This document shows, piece after piece, positions 25,439 to 33,989 of a stretch of 64,000 nucleotides of DNA. The DNA is from CAZENU01 sp965117035 (GTDB lineage Bacteria > Chloroflexota > Dehalococcoidia > Lucifugimonadales > CAZENU01). The DNA lies in NCBI GenBank assembly GCA_965117035.1, contig OZ220748.1, positions 3,724,637 to 3,788,636 of the forward strand. Direction: 5' to 3'. A program made the translations under genes and the position numbers. The notes beneath the pieces are model-generated. The model was given only the letters and a program-made list of their open reading frames with translations. It searched no databases and was not told where the DNA came from. Position 1 is the first letter of the stretch; every line of letters begins with the position of its first letter.

Positions 25439-26083
25439 ATGCTTGCGACTCACACCATAGACCCCGAGGACCTGTTCACCATCTCGGCGGGAGGGTTCTC
25501 GGCCACCGCCGACGCCTTCGCCCGCAACGACAAGACCGACGGCCTCTGGTTCGTCTCGATGGTCGGCTCACAGACGGCGCTCAAGGGCATCTGGGCGTCG
25601 CTGCTGAAGCAGCCCCCGGACGCCGCGCACATCATCCGCGGCGCGGACGGCATGGCCCTCTCGGGCGGCTTCGAGCGGTGCGTCATCCCCTACGAGACGC
25701 TGGGAACGTGGACGACCAAGATCGCCAAGCTGCCGGTGTCCGGCGGCTGGCACGCGCTCGTGTACACGAAGCAGGCGGAGTTCGGTTTCGAGAAGGACTC
25801 GTTCCTGCTGCTGGCGCAGTCACCGGAGGAGGCCCCGGCGCTCCATCACAGGTTCCTCGACAAGCGCAGCCCGCTTCCCCTCCACGGCTCCTGGGCCGGA
25901 TGGCTCTGGGAGCGGGGCATCTCTGAGGGGGAGATAGTCCCCCTCCAGTCGGTGGGCGTCTTCGGCTACCGGTGCTCCCCCAGGGCCAAGAAGCTGCGCG
26001 AAGACCTGTCCTACGCCGTCGCGTCGGGCGGGCTGACGCTGCCAAGAGAGGAGACCCCGGCGGCGGTAGGGGCCACGACATGA
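25439..26083 (+). CDS. Hypothetical ICE protein
   Basis: A 214-residue protein I do not recognise. It is rich in aromatic residues and beta strands (TDGLWFVSMVGSQTALKGIW; GSWAGWLWERGIS), with no TM segment and no obvious catalytic motif. CAAGGAGG precedes the ATG at 25439. The stop overlaps the next gene by ATGA, so it is probably co-translated with the cysteine-peptidase-like protein. Confidence 0.65.
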   Translation: MLATHTIDPEDLFTISAGGFSATADAFARNDKTDGLWFVSMVGSQTALKGIWASLLKQPPDAAHIIRGADGMALSGGFERCVIPYETLGTWTTKIAKLPVSGGWHALVYTKQAEFGFEKDSFLLLAQSPEEAPALHHRFLDKRSPLPLHGSWAGWLWERGISEGEIVPLQSVGVFGYRCSPRAKKLREDLSYAVASGGLTLPREETPAAVGATT

Positions 26084-26565
26084 TCGACTACCGCTACGAC
26101 GACGGCGGCCGGGCGGCAGCGGGATACCGGGGCAAGACCGGCGACTGCGTCGTCCGCGCCATAGCCGTCTGCGCCCGCGAGGACTACCGCTCGGTCTACA
26201 CAACGATGGCCGAGCACATGAAGCGCAACGGCTACGCCGCCAGCGGCAACGCCTACGCCACACGGGAGCGCAACCGCAAAGCGCCCCGCCGCAGGGGTCA
26301 GCTCACCGCCAGGCGCGTCCAGGACCGAGTCCTCGAAGCCTACGGCTTCCGCAAGATTCGCCTGCCGTCCGGTGAGCGCCCCACGTACACGGAGGCGCAT
26401 CGACGGTACGGCGACTGCGTCGTCGGCACCACCAAGCACGTGGCGGCCCTCGTGGACGGCGCCCTTCGGGACATCTTCGACGGCCGCACCTACGAGTGGG
26501 ATTCTGAGACACGCGAACGCAAAGCCCAGTCCGTCTGGGTGCGGCCCCTGACGACACAAGAGTAA
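26080..26565 (+). CDS. Possible papain-like (Cys/His) protein
   Basis: A 161-residue protein. GKTGDCVVRAIAV near residue 19 and TTKHVAALVDG near 130 have the spacing of a Cys ... His pair in small phage and plasmid papain-fold proteins, where GDC starts the catalytic helix and the His lies on a strand followed by a D-containing turn (here LRDIFDG). Activity is unproven. It is co-translated with the preceding gene and could be a peptidase, an amidase or an inactive relative. Confidence 0.55.
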   Translation: MIDYRYDDGGRAAAGYRGKTGDCVVRAIAVCAREDYRSVYTTMAEHMKRNGYAASGNAYATRERNRKAPRRRGQLTARRVQDRVLEAYGFRKIRLPSGERPTYTEAHRRYGDCVVGTTKHVAALVDGALRDIFDGRTYEWDSETRERKAQSVWVRPLTTQE

Positions 26566-26584
26566 GCACGAAAGGAGAGACGAC

Positions 26585-27673
26585 ATGAGACTCGCTGCAC
26601 AGGCAAAAGGGGGGTTCTACCCGACCCCCGACCGGGTGGTCGACCTGATAGCCGACCTGGTACGCACCCCCTCCGGCTACTACTACCGGAGCAGGGAGAC
26701 CCTGCGCATCCTCGACCCCTGCTGCGGGGCCGGGGAGGCGCTGTACCGGCTGGCCGAGGGCCTCAACCGCTCCAACGCCGTTTCCATCGAGACCTACGGC
26801 GTGGAGCTGCACCGCGACCGGGCTGAGGAGGCCGAGCGGCGGCTCGACCGCACGCTGGCCTCCGACCTGTTCTCCACGTCGATTGCGAACGGGGCCTTCG
26901 GCCTGCTCCTCCTGAATCCTCCCTACGACTACGACTCGGAGGACAAGCGGACGGAACACGCCTTCCTCATGCAGACGACGCGCTACCTGGCCGAGGACGG
27001 CCTGCTGGTCTTCATCGTCCCGCGCCAACGCCTCGCGGTCTCGGCCCGCTACCTGTCCACCCACTACGGGCTGATGCGGTGCTGGGCCTTCCCGGACCCG
27101 GAGCGCGAAGCCTTCGACCAGGTGGTGCTGTTCGGTCACCGGAAGGCCGACCCCGTTCCCGACGCCATAGCCGAGAGCATGGTGCTGGAGTGGGCGCACG
27201 GGGAGCCGGAGCCGCTGCGCTCCCATCCCTACCCGGAGTTCACCCCAGCGACGACGCCCGTCGGCGACATCCTGTTCGCCACGCGGACGGTCGATCCCGT
27301 CGCGGCGGCAACGGAGGCGCGGCGGACGGGGCTGTGGGCCAACACGGAGATCACTGACACCCTCTGGCCGGCGACGGACACCCGGACTCGCCCGCTCATG
27401 CCCCTCAGACGAGGGCACATGGCGATGCTGGTTGCGGCGGGTTTCCTGGACAACCTCGTCCTCGAAGCCGAGGGACGGCGCATCCTGGTGAAGGGGCGCA
27501 CGGCCAAGGAGATGGTCATGGTGGAGGACTCCCCGCAGAAGGAGGTCCACCGGGAGCGGCTGGTCACCACCGTGGTCGCCCTCGACCTGGACAGCGGCCT
27601 CATCGAGGACATCGAGTCCTCGGACGGCTCGCAGGAAGACACGGCGGAGGACCGGTTGGCCATCGCGGCATAG
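26585..27673 (+). CDS. DUF6094-type SAM-dependent methyltransferase
   Basis: A 362-residue methyltransferase. GGFYPTP at the start, the SAM-binding motif ILDPCCGAGEA (43-53) and the catalytic NPPYDYD near 110 are the adenine-N6 type. This DUF6094 form is frequent on ICEs beside a SNF2 helicase. It probably modifies element DNA to evade restriction. AAAGGAGA precedes the ATG. Confidence 0.82.
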   Translation: MRLAAQAKGGFYPTPDRVVDLIADLVRTPSGYYYRSRETLRILDPCCGAGEALYRLAEGLNRSNAVSIETYGVELHRDRAEEAERRLDRTLASDLFSTSIANGAFGLLLLNPPYDYDSEDKRTEHAFLMQTTRYLAEDGLLVFIVPRQRLAVSARYLSTHYGLMRCWAFPDPEREAFDQVVLFGHRKADPVPDAIAESMVLEWAHGEPEPLRSHPYPEFTPATTPVGDILFATRTVDPVAAATEARRTGLWANTEITDTLWPATDTRTRPLMPLRRGHMAMLVAAGFLDNLVLEAEGRRILVKGRTAKEMVMVEDSPQKEVHRERLVTTVVALDLDSGLIEDIESSDGSQEDTAEDRLAIAA

Positions 27674-27717
27674 GTGCGATTCGAGACAACCCACATACAA
27701 GGAAGGAAGGTGAAGAG

Positions 27718-27927
27718 ATGCAGGCAACCATGCCCCTCGAAAGCTGCTGCCGGTGCGGTCAGCCCATCGCTCCCGGCGAACCCTACATGCAGACCGCCTC
27801 GGTGGACCTGGACGACTACGGCAGGGCCTATTCCTCGCCGGTGAAGTCCTACCACCTGAGCGGGCGCTGCTACGAGGACCACAGGGCCGCAGAGAAGGCC
27901 CGCAGGGAGTCCCCGAAAGCCGCATAG
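27718..27927 (+). CDS. Small Cys-rich protein
   Basis: 69 residues with CCRCGQPIAPGEPYM near the start and SGRCYEDH later, a four-Cys/His arrangement like a treble-clef or HNH-type zinc site without the nuclease part. AAGGAAGGTGAAG precedes the ATG. Function unknown. Confidence 0.6.
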   Translation: MQATMPLESCCRCGQPIAPGEPYMQTASVDLDDYGRAYSSPVKSYHLSGRCYEDHRAAEKARRESPKAA

Positions 27928-28060
27928 ACCCGCTTTGAGGCCGCCCCCGGGCGCTGCCTCACACGACGTGCCGGGAGCTGCGAACCCCGACCTGGTGGAG
28001 CGGCTCCTGCGCCGCCGTACTCGCCGAATCACCAACCCCGTCAACGGAAGGAGTTGAACC

Positions 28061-28489
28061 ATGCCACGACCAACGAAGTGGGACCGTGAGGTAGCCGACG
28101 CCGTGTGGGCCAAGCTCCAGGAGCTGGCTGACGCCAACGGCCAGACATCGCCACGTGCATTCGTGGCAGCCGTCCGGAAGGACGCCACCGCCCTCGTTGA
28201 GGCACTCATCGAGGACGCCATCAAGCACCACGAAGCGAGCGCCGACGACGAACCCTGGGACGACGACGCTGTGCTGGCGCCGGAAGTCGAGCGGCAGATC
28301 GCCGAAGCCAACCGGAACGACGACCTGGCGCTCCGCGACAACGGCATGCTCATCAAGCAATGGCTCCTGTCCGCACACGCCGACCACGAGGACGACGATA
28401 CCACGGAAGGAGTCGCCGACCTCGCATCGCAGCTCGAGGAGCTCTGCTCCCACTACGCAGCTGAGTACGGCCTGCGCATCTACTACTAG
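28061..28489 (+). CDS. Hypothetical acidic protein
   Basis: A 142-residue, acidic, helix-rich protein (DDEPWDDDAV; HADHEDDDTTEG). It begins MPRPTKWDREVADAVWAKLQ, which could be a short helix-turn-helix. AAGGAG precedes the ATG. No family recognised. Confidence 0.6.
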   Translation: MPRPTKWDREVADAVWAKLQELADANGQTSPRAFVAAVRKDATALVEALIEDAIKHHEASADDEPWDDDAVLAPEVERQIAEANRNDDLALRDNGMLIKQWLLSAHADHEDDDTTEGVADLASQLEELCSHYAAEYGLRIYY

Positions 28490-28525
28490 GACCGCTTTCG
28501 CCAAGTCTGCAAGGGGGTGAACGCC

Positions 28526-28732
28526 ATGGCCGACCAGCGCTACCACTACAAGGCGGGCTACGGCCCGACCGAGTGCGGCATCGACTTCGACACCGACAAC
28601 TACAAGTCGACCACCGACGTCGCCGAAGTCACCTGCCGGGAGTGCCTCGAAGGCATCTTCCGCACGATCACTGCGAACCCGAAGCTGCGAAGAAGCTTCG
28701 TTATCGCAACGATCAACCCACAGGTCCACTAG
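28526..28732 (+). CDS. Small hypothetical protein with CxxC
   Basis: 68 residues, with TECGIDF and VTCRECLEG giving a CxxC pair. I placed the start at the ATG at 28526, 6 bases after AGGGGG, rather than at the GTG three codons earlier. Function unknown. Confidence 0.5.
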   Translation: MADQRYHYKAGYGPTECGIDFDTDNYKSTTDVAEVTCRECLEGIFRTITANPKLRRSFVIATINPQVH

Positions 28733-28782
28733 ACCTGCGATGTGACCCGGGGAGCACCACCTCCCCCTTCAAACAAGCTCTC

Positions 28783-28842
28783 GGGGACGCTCCCAGGCAC
28801 CTGGCGCATGAGCGTCCCCCGTCGGGGGGCGCAGTGCGCCCC
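28783..28842 (+). terminator. Two GC hairpins before helicase gene
   Basis: GGGGACGCTC/GAGCGTCCCC (28783-28792 with 28810-28819, ten perfect pairs) and GGGGCGC/GCGCCCC (28826-28832 with 28836-28842) stand in tandem upstream of the helicase ribosome-binding site. Confidence 0.5.
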
Positions 28843-28889
28843 GTGTCCCGGCGTCCCTTTCAGAAACGACAAGGAAAGGAGACGCCGAA

Positions 28890-31259
28890 ATGAACCTCGG
28901 AGGATTCATCGACAAGTTCAAGGAGGCCATCGCCCGCAGGGTGGTGGAGTCCTACCCGCCGCTCTACCGTCCCTCGGAGAACGGCGGGACGCTCCCCAGG
29001 CTGCTGAGGAAGCCCCTGGGAGCGCAGGCCGACGCCATCAAGGGCGCGGCCCTCTCCCTGAAGGCACACCGGGGCACCACGGTCGTCGGGGAGATGGGGA
29101 CGGGCAAGACCTTCATCGGGGCCGCCGCCGCGCACATGGCGGGCTTCCGCAGGGTGCTCATCATCTGCCCGCCGCACCTGGTGCGGAAGTGGAAGCGGGA
29201 GGTCGAGGAGACGGTTCCCCTGGCCCGCGCCATAATCGTCACCTCCATCACCGACCTGGAAAAGCTCAGGCTCTCCACCGGCTCGGGACCGCTGTTCGCG
29301 GTGATGAGCCGGGAGCGGGCCAAGCTGTCCTACCGCTGGAAGGCCGCCGTCATCTACCGGTGGGCCACGTCCAAGGGCAGGCTCATACGGGTGGAGGAGA
29401 CGGGTGAGCCATTCAAGGTTCCCTGCTGCCCCCGCTGCACGGCGCAGATTACGGACAAGGACGGCGTTCCGTTGACGGACGCCGACCTGAACCGCCGCAA
29501 GCGCACCTGCGAGGCCCTGGTCCTCGATCCCAGGACGGAGCGCCTGGAGGTCTGCGCCTCCCCCCTCTGGCAGGCCGACGGGTCGGGCCCGGCCCGCTAC
29601 CCGCTCAGCGACTACGTGAAGCACCACATGCGGGGCTTCTTCGACTTGCTCATAGGCGACGAGGTTCACGAGTTCAAGGCTCGTGGCTCTGCCCAGGGCA
29701 TCGCGGCGGGAGTCCTCGCCGACGCCTGCGGCAAGTCCCTCAGCCTGACCGGGACCCTCCTCGGCGGCTACGCCTCGACCATCTTCCATCTCCTCTACCG
29801 GTTCAGCCCGGAGATTCGCACGGAGTTCGGGCGGTCGGACGAGGGCCGGTGGATCAAGCGGTACGGCTTCGAGGAGGTCAGCGTCGGCAAGGACGACGAC
29901 GACGCCCTGGAGGACGGGCGCAACAGCCGCCGCCGCAGCTACCGCAAGGTGACCAGGGAGAGGCCGGGGCTCGTGCCCTCGGCGCTCTTCCACCTGATAG
30001 GGAACACGGTATTCCTGCGCCTCTCCGACGTTGCCTCCGGCCTGCCCGACTACGACGAGCAGATCCTCGTGTCCTCGATGGACTCGGAGGAAGACGCGAC
30101 GGGCTTCTCCCAGCGCAGCGCCTACGACAAGGTGTTCAAGGCGCTGAAGGAGGAGCTGGCGAAGGCGCTGAAGTCCGGCTCCAAGCGGTTGCTCGCCACG
30201 TACCTCCAGACGCTGCTGGCCTACCCGGACGGCTGCACCAAGGGCGAGTCGGTCTTCGACCCCAGGTCCGGCGACCTCATCGTGCAGGTGCCGCCCCTCT
30301 CCGAGGAGAAGCTCTATCCGAAGGAGAAGGCCCTCATCGACCTTGTGGCCGCCGAGCGGCTGGCCGGACGCAGGACGCTGGTCTACGTGACCCACACGGG
30401 GACCCGCGACATCACCGGGCGGATGGAGGACATCCTCACCCGGCACGGGTTCAGGACGGCGGTGATGAAGGCCGACGCCGTTGCCCCCGACAAGCGGGAG
30501 GCGTGGGTGGCCGACCGGGTGCAGAAGGGGCTGGACGTCCTCATCTGCCACCCCCGGCTGGTGCAGACGGGCCTCGACCTCATCGACTTCCCGACGATCT
30601 GCTGGTACGAGACCGACTACTCGGTCTACGTGATGCGGCAGGCGTCGCGGCGGTCGTGGCGCATCGGGCAGACCCGCCCGGTCAAGGTCGTGTTCATGAG
30701 CTACCGAAACACGCTCCAGGCCGACGCCCTGAAGCTGGTGGCGAAGAAGCTGCAAAGCTCCCTCGCCGTCGAGGGAGAGCTGCCGGAGGACGGGCTGGCC
30801 GCCTACGGCGACGACGGGGACGACCTGATCATGGCGCTGGCCCGCAAGATCGTCAACGGCGACGAAGAGGAGGCCGAGACGGTGGAGCAGGTCTTCGCCC
30901 AGGCCAGGGACGCCGAAGCACAGGCCGAGGAGTTCCTGGTGGACGACGGGTGGAAGGCCGTCGAGGTCGAGCCGGAGACCATTGAGGGCAATGGCAACGG
31001 CCACCACGCCAACGGCCACGGCGACCTGTTCGGCCCAGTGGTCGAGCCGGCGCAGGTCTCCGTGAACGGCAACGGGGCCAACGGCCACCACCACCACGAC
31101 GAGGCCGAGGAGCCGCAGCAGTCGCTGTTCTCGTGGGCCGAGTTCATGGCCGAGCCGGTCAAGCCGAAGCGCCGCAACGGGAAGCCCCAGCCCGCAAGCC
31201 TCTCGATGTTCGAGTGGGCGCTGGAGCAGGAGAAGGAGACGGTCGGCGCCGGACGCTAG
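28890..31259 (+). CDS. SNF2-type helicase-like ATPase
   Basis: A 789-residue superfamily 2 protein. Walker A is GEMGTGKT (67-74). The DEAD-like motif is DEVH near 262. The C-terminal helicase lobe ends with YETDYSVYVMRQASRRSWRI and GQTRPVKV, the SNF2 arginine-finger region. A zinc-like CCPRC ... C insert lies near 177-215. The last 150 residues are a low-complexity Asn/Gly/His linker with a final SLFSWAEF segment. It precedes the ubiquitin-like cassette by 94 bases and is the usual SNF2 companion of DUF6094. It probably remodels protein-DNA complexes on the element. Confidence 0.82.
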   Translation: MNLGGFIDKFKEAIARRVVESYPPLYRPSENGGTLPRLLRKPLGAQADAIKGAALSLKAHRGTTVVGEMGTGKTFIGAAAAHMAGFRRVLIICPPHLVRKWKREVEETVPLARAIIVTSITDLEKLRLSTGSGPLFAVMSRERAKLSYRWKAAVIYRWATSKGRLIRVEETGEPFKVPCCPRCTAQITDKDGVPLTDADLNRRKRTCEALVLDPRTERLEVCASPLWQADGSGPARYPLSDYVKHHMRGFFDLLIGDEVHEFKARGSAQGIAAGVLADACGKSLSLTGTLLGGYASTIFHLLYRFSPEIRTEFGRSDEGRWIKRYGFEEVSVGKDDDDALEDGRNSRRRSYRKVTRERPGLVPSALFHLIGNTVFLRLSDVASGLPDYDEQILVSSMDSEEDATGFSQRSAYDKVFKALKEELAKALKSGSKRLLATYLQTLLAYPDGCTKGESVFDPRSGDLIVQVPPLSEEKLYPKEKALIDLVAAERLAGRRTLVYVTHTGTRDITGRMEDILTRHGFRTAVMKADAVAPDKREAWVADRVQKGLDVLICHPRLVQTGLDLIDFPTICWYETDYSVYVMRQASRRSWRIGQTRPVKVVFMSYRNTLQADALKLVAKKLQSSLAVEGELPEDGLAAYGDDGDDLIMALARKIVNGDEEEAETVEQVFAQARDAEAQAEEFLVDDGWKAVEVEPETIEGNGNGHHANGHGDLFGPVVEPAQVSVNGNGANGHHHHDEAEEPQQSLFSWAEFMAEPVKPKRRNGKPQPASLSMFEWALEQEKETVGAGR

Positions 31260-31270
31260 ACCGCAGTTCA

Positions 31271-31310
31271 CGGGGAGGGGTAGCCGCTCGTTGGCGACAA
31301 CCCCTCCCCG
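31271..31310 (+). terminator. GC hairpin upstream of ubiquitin-like gene
   Basis: CGGGGAGGGGT (31271-31281) pairs perfectly with ACCCCTCCCCG (31300-31310): eleven pairs and an 18-base loop. It lies between the helicase and the ubiquitin-like gene and could act as a terminator or as a messenger-processing site setting the level of the cassette. Confidence 0.55.
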
Positions 31311-31353
31311 CACGGCAAGACACCAAGTTGTAGCACCGAAAGGAGAACGACCA

Positions 31354-31560
31354 ATGGCACGCGTGTTTGTTTACGACGACAGAGAGTTCCCGGACCCCGA
31401 CCCCGACATGACCGTCGACCAGGTGAAGGCGACGCTCGCCGACTTCTACGGCGAGATCGCCAACGCCTCGGTCAAGGAGACCAAGCGGGGCGACGACACC
31501 GTCTACGAGTTCCAGCGGCGGGTGGGCACCAAGGGCGCTTTCGCCCGCGCACGGAGCTAG
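31354..31560 (+). CDS. Prokaryotic ubiquitin-like protein (PRTRC protein C)
   Basis: A 68-residue beta-grasp-like protein matching PRTRC system protein C (Prok_Ub). It has ARVFVYDDREFPDPDPDM at the start, a central helix VDQVKATLADFYGEI, then the strands ASVKETKRGDDTVYEFQRRV and the invariant-looking VGTKG. Unlike ubiquitin it ends not in GG but in GTKG plus seven residues (AFARARS), so a peptidase may have to trim it. A GAAAGGAGAA site precedes the ATG. It is followed on the same strand by E2-, JAB- and E1-like genes. Confidence 0.85.
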   Translation: MARVFVYDDREFPDPDPDMTVDQVKATLADFYGEIANASVKETKRGDDTVYEFQRRVGTKGAFARARS

Positions 31561-31573
31561 GAAGGGGGGCCAC

Positions 31574-31804
31574 ATGGACACCCGCACCTTCGCAGGTCTG
31601 CTGGCGACGACCCCGCCGGCAGACCTGCGCATCATCGAGCTCACGGCGGAGCTCACACGGCCCGACGGCTCCCTCGACCTGGACGCCGCGGCCGCACGTC
31701 AGCCGGAGGTGGAGGCGGCCTGCGCCCAGGCACAGGAGTACGCCTCGACCACCGGACGCCTTCTTGAGGCCATTCGATGGAAGCTGCGGCCCCGGCGCTC
31801 CTGA
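31574..31804 (+). CDS. Small protein within ubiquitin-like cassette
   Basis: A 76-residue, mostly helical protein. DLRIIELTAELTRPDGSLDL is followed by a long Ala-rich helix and a basic tail. GAAGGGGGG precedes the ATG 14 bases after the ubiquitin-like gene ends. I recognise no family. Its place between the ubiquitin-like gene and the rest of the cassette makes it a candidate target, adaptor or inhibitor. Confidence 0.6.
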   Translation: MDTRTFAGLLATTPPADLRIIELTAELTRPDGSLDLDAAAARQPEVEAACAQAQEYASTTGRLLEAIRWKLRPRRS

Positions 31805-32661
31805 GCGGGCTTCCGGGGCTGCTCCTGCGGCGTCCGCCGTCGCTGCGGGAAATGGTCACCATCGTCGGCTACGCCGACGACTACGCATGGTTCACGGGGC
31901 TGGTGCGCCACATCTTCCCGCATGAGGCGGAGGAGACGCTCTCGGCCCTGGACGTGCGCACCAAGGTGGAACGGTTCACCCGGCTCTTCGCCGAGCGCCA
32001 CTTCCCCCTTTACGCCCCCTACTTCGAGTTCTTCATGGAGGACGGGGACGAGCCATCCTGGACCTGGCTCAGGAGGGGCATCCCCTTCGACCTGATGGGA
32101 TTCGGCTACGACGGCGTCCACGAGCTGTGGAACGGCTACAGGGACGGCATCTCGGCCCTGCTCCTGCTGGTCAACCCCCCGGACTCCTTCTACGGGGAGT
32201 CCGACGAGGTACGGGTGGCGTGGCTGGAGTCGGCCTCCGAGCACATCCCCAAGGAGACCCTGGAGAGGATTCCCCAGGGCGGCATACCCACCGAGACCCT
32301 CACCGAGGCGGTGAAGGACACGAGGTTCGAGGGAGCGGCGCAGGCCGCCTCCTGGCTCCTCGCCGAGACGGGCAACTGGTTCCTCGACCACAACTACGAG
32401 GACGGCTGCTACGACGGCTTCGCCGACCCCTGGGACGACGACATCATCGCCGAGGGCACAAAGGAATGGCGCAGGGCCAGCGCACTGATGGACTCGGTGT
32501 GCAAGCTCACCGACTGGCTGGAGGAGGACCTTCCGGCCCGCTTCGCCGAGATGCTGGATTTCATCCTGCCACGGCTGCCCGCACAGGAACAGGGAAAGGA
32601 GGACAACGACCATGACGACGGAAGCGGAGAAGACCGAATGGTCCCTGCCGGGCGTGGATGA
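31777..32661 (+). CDS. Unknown 294-residue protein of the ubiquitin-like cassette
   Basis: A soluble, acidic, aromatic-rich protein with no recognised domain. Notable features are MVTIVGYADDYAWFTGLVRH, PYFEFFMEDGDEPSWTWLRR and a later HNYEDGCYDGFADPWDDD. The start at 31777 overlaps the preceding gene by 28 bases; an ATG at 31852 is the alternative. Its 3' end overlaps the E2-like gene by 50 bases. It may be a substrate-recognition partner, inferred from position alone. Confidence 0.65.
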   Translation: MEAAAPALLSGLPGLLLRRPPSLREMVTIVGYADDYAWFTGLVRHIFPHEAEETLSALDVRTKVERFTRLFAERHFPLYAPYFEFFMEDGDEPSWTWLRRGIPFDLMGFGYDGVHELWNGYRDGISALLLLVNPPDSFYGESDEVRVAWLESASEHIPKETLERIPQGGIPTETLTEAVKDTRFEGAAQAASWLLAETGNWFLDHNYEDGCYDGFADPWDDDIIAEGTKEWRRASALMDSVCKLTDWLEEDLPARFAEMLDFILPRLPAQEQGKEDNDHDDGSGEDRMVPAGRG

Positions 32662-33319
32662 CATGCCCAGGGACGCGCTGAAGGTGCAGCTCGAAGTCTA
32701 CGGGGAGACGATTCTCCTGCGGGGCTTTGAGGGCGACACCGACTGGGTGAAGACCGTCTCGGCGGACGAGATCGCCAACGTGTTCATCCAGCACCTGGGG
32801 GCCTCCTCGGGCCTGCTGCCACAGGAGGCTCTCTGGTGGAACCAGGGCGAGACCGGGCAGGTGGTGGCCCTCTGGAGGCCGCCGCAGGTCTGGCCGGTGG
32901 CCCTGCAACGGGAGGCGTTCAAGCCCCCCGCACGGCTCAGGATACCCATGCCGGGGCTGGTCTTCGTCTGCTCGCCGGGCCGCGCTCCCTGGATCTACGC
33001 GGCCAAGGAGCGGCCGGCGGACCCCGACCAGATGCTCTACAAGATGCCCGCCTTCAACGTCTTCCGGGACGGGCGGGTCTGCCCCGGAAACCACCACTTC
33101 CCCGAACAGGTGGAGCTGATACCGGAGTCCTTCTTCCAGTCCTTCTTCTCCGGTACCGGCGACACCACCGACCGTTCGAGGAAGCATCCCGACAACCTGC
33201 ACGCCCTATGGGAGGAGCTCGATGGAACGACTGATTACCCGCTTGAGGACCTTGTTCCCCAATGCACGGTGGCCCAGGCCGTCGCGGCCTCACAGGGGAG
33301 GCGGCTTGGCTACCGCTAG
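32612..33319 (+). CDS. E2-like protein (PRTRC protein B)
   Basis: 235 residues matching PRTRC system protein B, grouped with prokaryotic E2-like family D. The diagnostic stretch is MPAFNVFRDGRVCPGNHHFP, with Cys157 in the expected catalytic position (NV..DG.VC.G). The N-terminal part contains LRIPMPGLVFVCSPG before it, the usual E2-like beta meander. AAAGGAGG lies 8 bases before the ATG. By family analogy it would carry the ubiquitin-like protein as a thioester on Cys157. Confidence 0.82.
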   Translation: MTTEAEKTEWSLPGVDDMPRDALKVQLEVYGETILLRGFEGDTDWVKTVSADEIANVFIQHLGASSGLLPQEALWWNQGETGQVVALWRPPQVWPVALQREAFKPPARLRIPMPGLVFVCSPGRAPWIYAAKERPADPDQMLYKMPAFNVFRDGRVCPGNHHFPEQVELIPESFFQSFFSGTGDTTDRSRKHPDNLHALWEELDGTTDYPLEDLVPQCTVAQAVAASQGRRLGYR

Positions 33320-33989
33320 CGCGGGGCCGGTCGGCTACCTCGTCAATCGCACGGAGGGGCTGACCGGCGCCCACGGCATCGGCTTCGACTACGTGCTCGG
33401 ATCGGGCGGTCTCTACGTCCAGTCCGAGAGCGCACACCTGACGGCGCGGATTCCCGTCGCTCCCTGCGAGGTACGTGGGCTGGCTCCCGTCACCGAGAAG
33501 GTGGAGCTTGCCCACGGCCCCATACCCGCCCGGCTCTTCGAGCTCGGGCTGCGCTGGTTCGAGGACGACCCCACCACCGAGCGGTTCTTCGCCGTGCGGT
33601 GGGACGGGCGCTCCTACCGGATGGTGGTCCCCGAACAGGAGGGGACGGCGACGCGCCTCAAGTACACGCCGCCCCCAGGGGTGGTGGCAGAGTTCCACTC
33701 CCACGGAAGCTCCCGCGCCTTCTTCTCCAAGACCGACGACGCCGACGAACAGGGCTTCCGCATCTACGGCGTCGTGGGACGCCTCGACACCGACCTGCCC
33801 GAGCTGAGCCTCCGGGTGGGCGTCTACGGCCACTTCGCCCCGGCGGACTGGCCGCAGGTCTTCGACGGCCCGAACCCCGGCCTCCGGCTGGTGGGCGAGG
33901 AGCCGGACCCGACCGATGAAATGACAGAGGAGGTGATCGAATGCCTTACCGCCTTGACAACGAGTTTCTGCTGGACAACCCCTGGATAA
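33306..33989 (+). CDS. JAB/JAMM peptidase (PRTRC protein A)
   Basis: A JAB-domain metalloprotease-like protein matching PRTRC protein A. The zinc motif is VVAEFHSHGSSRAFFSKTDD, i.e. HSH with a downstream Asp pair, followed by EQGFRIYGVVGRL. JAB enzymes cleave ubiquitin-like tails or conjugates. I chose a TTG at 33306 with AGGGGAGG just upstream, overlapping the E2-like stop by 14 bases. An ATG at 33222 with a good GGAGG site would add 28 residues but overlap the E2-like gene by 98 bases. It also overlaps the E1-like gene by 49 bases. Confidence 0.82.
   Translation: MATASAGPVGYLVNRTEGLTGAHGIGFDYVLGSGGLYVQSESAHLTARIPVAPCEVRGLAPVTEKVELAHGPIPARLFELGLRWFEDDPTTERFFAVRWDGRSYRMVVPEQEGTATRLKYTPPPGVVAEFHSHGSSRAFFSKTDDADEQGFRIYGVVGRLDTDLPELSLRVGVYGHFAPADWPQVFDGPNPGLRLVGEEPDPTDEMTEEVIECLTALTTSFCWTTPG

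Noticed and set aside
28860..31313. 817-codon frame opposite the SNF2-type helicase
   Set aside because: Antisense to a gene with full helicase motifs; composition is Leu/Val/Arg shadow-like.
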